Translations under genes and position numbers: made by a program
DNA from: Prevotella sp. UBA4268
Lineage (GTDB): Bacteria > Bacteroidota > Bacteroidia > Bacteroidales > Bacteroidaceae
DNA: 10,727 bases
NCBI GenBank assembly: GCA_002395135.1
Contig: DGWC01000098.1
Location: 317-11,043, forward strand
Reading direction: 5' to 3'
Part shown: positions 6,964-10,727 of the stretch, in pieces
How the letters are laid out: every line of letters starts with the position of its first letter
Numbering within the stretch: position 1 is the stretch's first letter
The notes under the pieces: generated by a model
What the model was told of the DNA's origin: nothing
Databases searched by the model: none
What the model saw: only the letters and a program-made list of their open reading frames with translations

Positions 6964-6980
6964 GATATAGGGTGGGGTGA

Positions 6981-7394
6981 CTATTTATGGTCTTGGTAAT
7001 ATTTCAGTCCGCGCTTCACGTTCTCTTTCACGGCATCGCTGGAAAGAGTGGCACCCGTAACACCGTCCACCTTCATCTTGGCAGCCTTGGCCACTTTCTT
7101 TCCGTCCCATTTGCCCAGCACCTCGCTCTTGATACGTGCGAAGTACTTAGGAGTCTCTTGGTTGCGGATGGCCTCGATTTTCACCACCTTGTCGCCCTTG
7201 ATATGAATTTTGAGCGGGGTGGTTCCGCGGTAGCCTTTCACATCGCTGGCCAGCGACGTGGTGTTAACAACATAAGTACCGTCAGCCATTTTTGTCATTG
7301 CTGAGTCTTGTGCCTTGCCGGCGAAAGCCTGCTGCATGGACACTGTTGCCATGGTTATCATGCCCAAGAGCATGAAAGATAAAATCTTTTTCAT
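6981..7394 (-). CDS. Secreted FMN_bind-domain protein, probable ApbE flavinylation target
   Basis: The 137-residue product has a Sec signal peptide (MKKILSFMLLG..., likely cut after AFA at residue 25) and then one FMN_bind-type domain. The diagnostic motif is D110-G-V-T-G-A-T116-L. In this family ApbE links FMN covalently to that Thr, giving an extracytosolic one-electron carrier, as in NqrC and RnfG subunits. Family strand segments are visible (GTYVVNTTSLASDVKGYRGTTPLKIHIKGDKVVKIEAI). There is no membrane segment besides the signal, so it should be a soluble periplasmic flavoprotein. It lies first in a tight set with the SusC-like and SusD-like genes (17-nt gap) behind a promoter-like box, so a link between the secreted flavin and the outer-membrane transporter is plausible but unproven. 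No apbE gene or redox partner is in the window. The stop is TAG. Confidence 0.87.
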   Translation of the reverse strand: MKKILSFMLLGMITMATVSMQQAFAGKAQDSAMTKMADGTYVVNTTSLASDVKGYRGTTPLKIHIKGDKVVKIEAIRNQETPKYFARIKSEVLGKWDGKKVAKAAKMKVDGVTGATLSSDAVKENVKRGLKYYQDHK

Positions 7395-7425
7395 CGTTAT
7401 TCTTTTTTCTGGTTGTAATATGAGG

Positions 7426-7433
7426 CAAAGGTA
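7426..7433 (-). promoter_or_regulatory. Bacteroidota-type -7 box (TACCTTTG) for the FMN_bind-susC-susD unit
   Basis: On the minus strand the sequence reads TACCTTTG, a perfect TAnnTTTG -7 element, about 31 nt upstream of the FMN_bind start codon. The short leader is A-rich (AGAAAAAAGAATAACG before ATG), typical of translation starts in this phylum. No clear -33 TTTG is present at 19-21 nt spacing. The position in a 93-bp gap after the DUF4251-like gene supports a separate promoter for the transporter set. Confidence 0.55.
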
Positions 7434-7487
7434 ATGTTTTTCCTTGTAACTTGTATACCTGTTAACCTATTTTATGATGTATTTTCC

Positions 7488-7985
7488 TTACTCGTCAACT
7501 TTCATTTCTCCGTCGAAAGAAATCGACTGGCGGTTTCTCGACTGCACATAAATCGTTGATTTTCCATTGGTGAACACTTCGATGGAGTAGAAGAGAAGGT
7601 CCTCTCCGTTGTCGGTAGAGAGGTCGATGCGGCGCATGTGTTTCTTGGGGAACGACTCTTGATACTGTCTGATGGGCGCGTCAAAGTTAAGCGCCTTGCC
7701 TCCGCCGTAGGGCACCTGATAGGCTCTTCCCAGATAGGGCAGGTAGGAAAGGATGCTGTCGTTGCGTATCTCCAGCGAGAAATACGAGGTGAGATTCTTG
7801 CTGGGATAGTTGAGCGGGTGCATCATGTCCACTTCTATCTTGAAGTGCCTGTTGTCGAGCATTTCGGTCACTCTCTTTTCCACAAGTGCCCTCTTTTCTG
7901 CCTTCGACAGTCCTGACTGGCTGTTGGTGGTGGCGCATCCCATGAGAATGCCCACTGCCAGCATGAGATAAATGGTCTTCTTCAT
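7488..7985 (-). CDS. DUF4251-like lipoprotein of unknown function
   Basis: The 165-residue product has a lipoprotein signal with lipobox LMGC17, followed by a Ser/Gln linker and a charged helix (KAEKRALVEKRVTEMLDN). The core looks like the DUF4251 family, common in Bacteroidota: FKIEVDMMHPL, then SYFSLEIRNDSILSYLPYLGRAYQVPYGGGKALNFD, and near the C-terminus FTNGKSTIYVQSRNRQSISFDGEM. The family has no known function; it is predicted to be a beta-rich protein anchored in the envelope. It starts 51 nt after the sufB stop on the same strand with no promoter or terminator that I can see between, so it may be transcribed by read-through from sufB. A promoter-like box separates it from the genes that follow. 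The family call comes from the shape and the LPYLGRAY / R-x-I-S pattern, recalled without a search. Confidence 0.75.
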   Translation of the reverse strand: MKKTIYLMLAVGILMGCATTNSQSGLSKAEKRALVEKRVTEMLDNRHFKIEVDMMHPLNYPSKNLTSYFSLEIRNDSILSYLPYLGRAYQVPYGGGKALNFDAPIRQYQESFPKKHMRRIDLSTDNGEDLLFYSIEVFTNGKSTIYVQSRNRQSISFDGEMKVDE

Positions 7986-8036
7986 GATTTCTTCTCTTAA
8001 TTTCTTGTATGGAAAATGCGTTGATGCATGAGCGAA

Positions 8037-9482
8037 TCATCCCACGGTGCCTTCCAGCGAAACGCTGAGCAGTTTCTGGGCCTCCACGGCAAACTCCATG
8101 GGAAGTTTGTTGAGCACCTCTTTGGCATAGCCGTTGACGATGAGGCCCACGGCCTGCTCGGTGGGAATGCCGCGCTGGTTGCAGTAGAACAATTGGTCTT
8201 CGCTGATTTTAGACGTTGTGGCCTCATGCTCGAAGATAGCGGTGCTGTTTTTCACATCCATATAGGGGAAGGTGTGTGCGCCGCAGTCGCTTCCCAAGAG
8301 GAGCGAGTCGCACGAGGAATAGTTGCGGGCGTGGTCGGCAGTGGCCGCGGCGCGCACCAGTCCGCGATAACTGTTCTGCGAATGGCCGGCAGAGATTCCT
8401 TTAGAGATGATGGTGCTCTTGGTGTTCTTGCCGATGTGAATCATCTTTGTGCCGGTGTCGGCTTCCTGGTAGTTATTGGTGACGGCCACGCTGTAGAACT
8501 CAGCCTGCGAGTTGTCGCCCCTGAGAATACAAGAAGGATACTTCCACGTAATGGCACTGCCTGTTTCTACTTGTGTCCACGACAATTTCGAGTCTACGCC
8601 GCGCAGGTCACCACGTTTGGTCACCAGATTCAGCACGCCGCCTTTTCCCTGCTCATCGCCGGGATACCAGTTCTGAACGGTTGAGTATTTCACTTCAGCC
8701 CGGTCTTTCACGATAATTTCCACAATGGCTGCATGGAGTTGGTTCTCGTCGCGCATCGGGGCCGTGCATCCTTCCAGATAACTCACGTAGGCATCGTCGT
8801 CGGCAATGATGAGCGTGCGCTCAAACTGCCCGGTGTTGCGGGCGTTGATGCGGAAATAACTGCTCAGTTCCATCGGGCAGCGCACTCCTTTGGGAATGTA
8901 TACGAAAGAGCCGTCGCTGAACACGGCGCTGTTCAGTGCTGCAAAGAAATTGTCGCGATAGGGTACCACCGTTCCCAGATACTCCCTGACGAGGTCGCCA
9001 TGTTCCTTGATGGCCTCGCCGATGGAGCAGAAGATGACACCCTTCTCGCGCAGTTTCTCCTTGAAGGTGGTCTTCACGCTGACGGAATCCATGATGGCAT
9101 CTACGGCGGTGTTGCCGCTCAGGGCGAGGCGCTCTTCCAGAGGAATGCCCAGTTTGTCGAAGGTCTTTTCCAGTTCCGGGTCTATCTTGCCGTCGCCCTG
9201 CGGTTTCTTTGCCATGGGGTCGGCATAATAGGAAATGCCCTGATAGTCGATTTCCGGCACATGCACATGCCCCCATTTGGGTTCCTCTTGCTCCTGCCAA
9301 TAGCGGAGGGCTTTCAGGCGGAAGTCGAGCATCCACTCGGGCTCCCCCTTCTTAGCAGAGATGAGCCGAACGATGTTCTCGTTCAGCCCTTTCTCAATAA
9401 TCTCAGTATGTACGTCCGTGGTGAAACCGAACTCGTATTTCTGTTCGGCCACCTGACGGACAAATTCATTGTTGTTGCTCAT
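8037..9482 (-). CDS. sufB: Fe-S cluster assembly scaffold protein SufB
   Basis: SufB forms the SufBC2D complex in the cytoplasm, on which nascent Fe-S clusters are built with sulfur from SufS(E/U) and energy from the SufC ATPase. The 481-residue product has normal length and is well conserved throughout: [14 protein letters not shown] (148-161), [21 protein letters not shown] (193-213), SYLEGCTAP (234-242) and [11 protein letters not shown] (388-398). C391 and E420 (in FEHEA) have the same 29-residue separation as E. coli C405 and E434, the residues tied to cluster assembly. C239 corresponds to the sulfur-accepting Cys in EGCTAP. It lies 51 nt downstream of infB on the same strand. Unusually, the next gene is a DUF4251-like lipoprotein, and no sufC, sufD or sufS is found in the rest of the window. 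Confidence 0.97.
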   Translation of the reverse strand: MSNNNEFVRQVAEQKYEFGFTTDVHTEIIEKGLNENIVRLISAKKGEPEWMLDFRLKALRYWQEQEEPKWGHVHVPEIDYQGISYYADPMAKKPQGDGKIDPELEKTFDKLGIPLEERLALSGNTAVDAIMDSVSVKTTFKEKLREKGVIFCSIGEAIKEHGDLVREYLGTVVPYRDNFFAALNSAVFSDGSFVYIPKGVRCPMELSSYFRINARNTGQFERTLIIADDDAYVSYLEGCTAPMRDENQLHAAIVEIIVKDRAEVKYSTVQNWYPGDEQGKGGVLNLVTKRGDLRGVDSKLSWTQVETGSAITWKYPSCILRGDNSQAEFYSVAVTNNYQEADTGTKMIHIGKNTKSTIISKGISAGHSQNSYRGLVRAAATADHARNYSSCDSLLLGSDCGAHTFPYMDVKNSTAIFEHEATTSKISEDQLFYCNQRGIPTEQAVGLIVNGYAKEVLNKLPMEFAVEAQKLLSVSLEGTVG

Positions 9483-9491
9483 TCAAAATTG

Positions 9492-9531
9492 TCAATTGTC
9501 AATGATCAATCATCAATTGTCAATGATCAAT
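9492..9531. repeat. 21-bp-spaced perfect direct repeat between infB and sufB
   Basis: TCAATTGTCAATGATCAAT occurs at 9492-9510 and again at 9513-9531, identical over 19 bases and spaced 21 nt. Each copy contains the palindromes CAATTG and TGATCA. The two copies fill most of the 51-bp gap directly upstream of the sufB start. A/T-rich repeats of this style are common between genes in Bacteroidota. A promoter, regulatory or transcript-processing role cannot be told apart. Confidence 0.85.
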
Positions 9532-9533
9532 TA

Positions 9534-10727
9534 TTACAGTTTCTGTTCTACTTCAATCTCGGTGAATGTCTCAATGATATCTCCAACCTGGATGTCGTTG
9601 AAGTTCACAAGGCTGATACCGCATTCCAAACCTGTTGCCACTTCCTTGGCATCGTCCTTGAATCGTTTCAAGGCATCGATATTGGCGGTGTGGATGACAA
9701 TACCATCGCGGATGACACGTGCCTTGTCCTTGTTGTGCACCTTGCCGTCGATGACCAAGCCACCGGCAACCGTGCCCACCTTGGAGATCTTGAACACCTG
9801 CTTCACCTCGATTTCGCCCGAGATGACTTCCTTCTTCACCTTGTCGAGCATGCCCTCCATGGTGGACTTCACCTCGTCGATGGCATCGTAGATGATGCTG
9901 TAGGTGTTGATTTCCACACCTTCGCGCTCGGCCAGTTTGCGGGCATCGGTACTGGGACGCACCTGGAAGCCCACGATGATGGCATCGGAAGCAGCGGCCA
10001 GCATGACATCGTTCTCGGAAATCTGGCCCACGGCCTTCGAGATGACGTTCACCTGCACCTTTTCGGTAGACAGTTTGATGAACGAATCGGAGAGAGCCTC
10101 GATACTTCCGTCGGTATCGCCTTTGACGATGATGTTCAGTTCGTGGAACTCGCCCAGTGCGATGCGGTGCGACAACTCGTCGAGTCCGAACTTCTTCGTC
10201 GTGCGCAGCGACTGCTCGCGCTGTAACTGCACACGCTTACCGGTAATTTCACGCGCTTCCTGCTCGGTGTCCATGATGTGGAACGAGTCACCGGCCGTCG
10301 GTGCGCCGTTGAGTCCGAGGATGATGGCCGGCTCTGCAGGTCCGGCTTTCTCGATGCGCTGGTTTCGCTCGTTGAACATGGCTTTGATACGACCGTAACT
10401 GGTTCCTGCCACAACAATGTCGCCCACTTTGAGCGTACCGTTGGAAACGAGCACCGTACTTACATATCCGCGGCCCTTGTCGAGCGACGACTCAATGATG
10501 GAACCGGTGGCCTTGCGGTTCGGATTGGCTTTCAGGTCGAGCATCTCTGCCTCGAGGAGCACTTTCTCGAGCAGTTCGTCCACGCCGATACCTTTCTTGG
10601 CCGAGATTTCCTGGCTCTGGTATTTGCCGCCCCACTCTTCGACGAGGAGGTTCATATTGGCGAGGTCTTCGCGAATCTTGTCGGGATTGGCCCCCGGCTT
10701 ATCAATCTTGTTGATGGCGAACACCAT
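9534..10727 (-). CDS. infB: Translation initiation factor IF-2, C-terminal part; 5' end outside window
   Basis: IF-2 is a GTPase that places initiator fMet-tRNA on the 30S subunit and promotes subunit joining. The visible 397 residues begin inside the G domain: AINKID (4-9) holds the G4 motif NKID and ISAKKG (41-46) the G5 motif, so the Met at the window edge is internal. The domain II beta-barrel follows ([29 protein letters not shown], about 75-103). Then comes domain III (about 200-290: [32 protein letters not shown]), and finally the fMet-tRNA-binding C-terminal domain (about 300-395: [38 protein letters not shown]). Nothing is missing from these parts. The gene ends 51 nt upstream of sufB in the same direction, so the two are likely co-transcribed. 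Confidence 0.97.
   Translation of the reverse strand: MVFAINKIDKPGANPDKIREDLANMNLLVEEWGGKYQSQEISAKKGIGVDELLEKVLLEAEMLDLKANPNRKATGSIIESSLDKGRGYVSTVLVSNGTLKVGDIVVAGTSYGRIKAMFNERNQRIEKAGPAEPAIILGLNGAPTAGDSFHIMDTEQEAREITGKRVQLQREQSLRTTKKFGLDELSHRIALGEFHELNIIVKGDTDGSIEALSDSFIKLSTEKVQVNVISKAVGQISENDVMLAAASDAIIVGFQVRPSTDARKLAEREGVEINTYSIIYDAIDEVKSTMEGMLDKVKKEVISGEIEVKQVFKISKVGTVAGGLVIDGKVHNKDKARVIRDGIVIHTANIDALKRFKDDAKEVATGLECGISLVNFNDIQVGDIIETFTEIEVEQKL

Noticed and set aside
9483..9490. Promoter-like CAATTTTG on the minus strand just before sufB
   Set aside because: It mismatches the TAnnTTTG box at the first base and lies too close to the start codon to give a usable leader.
8733..10226. A 497-codon plus-strand open frame opposite sufB and infB
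   Set aside because: It is antisense to two strongly conserved genes; its long openness follows from codon bias in the real frames, and the translation resembles no protein family.

Overview
The window looks like chromosomal DNA of a Bacteroidota, most likely Prevotella-like. The evidence is a SusC/SusD pair, a DUF4251-type lipoprotein, several lipobox or Sec signal peptides, A-rich leaders instead of strong Shine-Dalgarno sites, and two perfect TAnnTTTG -7 promoter boxes. The genus is inferred from general family knowledge; no database was searched.

Left part, plus strand (1-2241): the 3' end of pnp (KH and S1 domains plus a disordered Arg/Asn tail built from a 33-bp tandem repeat), closed by a good intrinsic terminator. 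A new transcription unit follows: a lipoprotein metallophosphoesterase whose 3' end overlaps by 26 nt a small secreted protein of probable outer-membrane beta-barrel type.

Middle (2242-2658): a convergent gap of about 417 bp with no gene. Most of it is a degenerate array with a regular period of about 22 bp (roughly 2264-2572, about 14 units). It includes a long imperfect stem-loop near 2326-2365 and four consecutive A/T-rich units with 15-nt dyads. This is the least explained structure in the window.

Right part, minus strand, in transcription order: infB (3' part, running off the window end), sufB, a DUF4251-like lipoprotein, then a promoter-like site followed by a tight set of FMN_bind protein, SusC-like TonB-dependent transporter and SusD-like lipoprotein. 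The susC gene is split by one in-frame TAA, so it is probably a pseudogene or a recent nonsense allele. It also lacks the usual N-terminal carboxypeptidase-regulatory-like domain. The FMN_bind protein carries the DGVTGAT motif expected of a substrate of the flavin transferase ApbE, an unusual partner for a SusCD pair. sufB is followed by unrelated genes, not by sufC/sufD/sufS.

How the genes relate: pnp, infB and sufB are housekeeping genes (RNA decay, translation initiation, Fe-S assembly). The others make cell-envelope products (lipoproteins, barrel, transporter, secreted flavoprotein). No mobile element, CRISPR array, tRNA or rRNA was seen.
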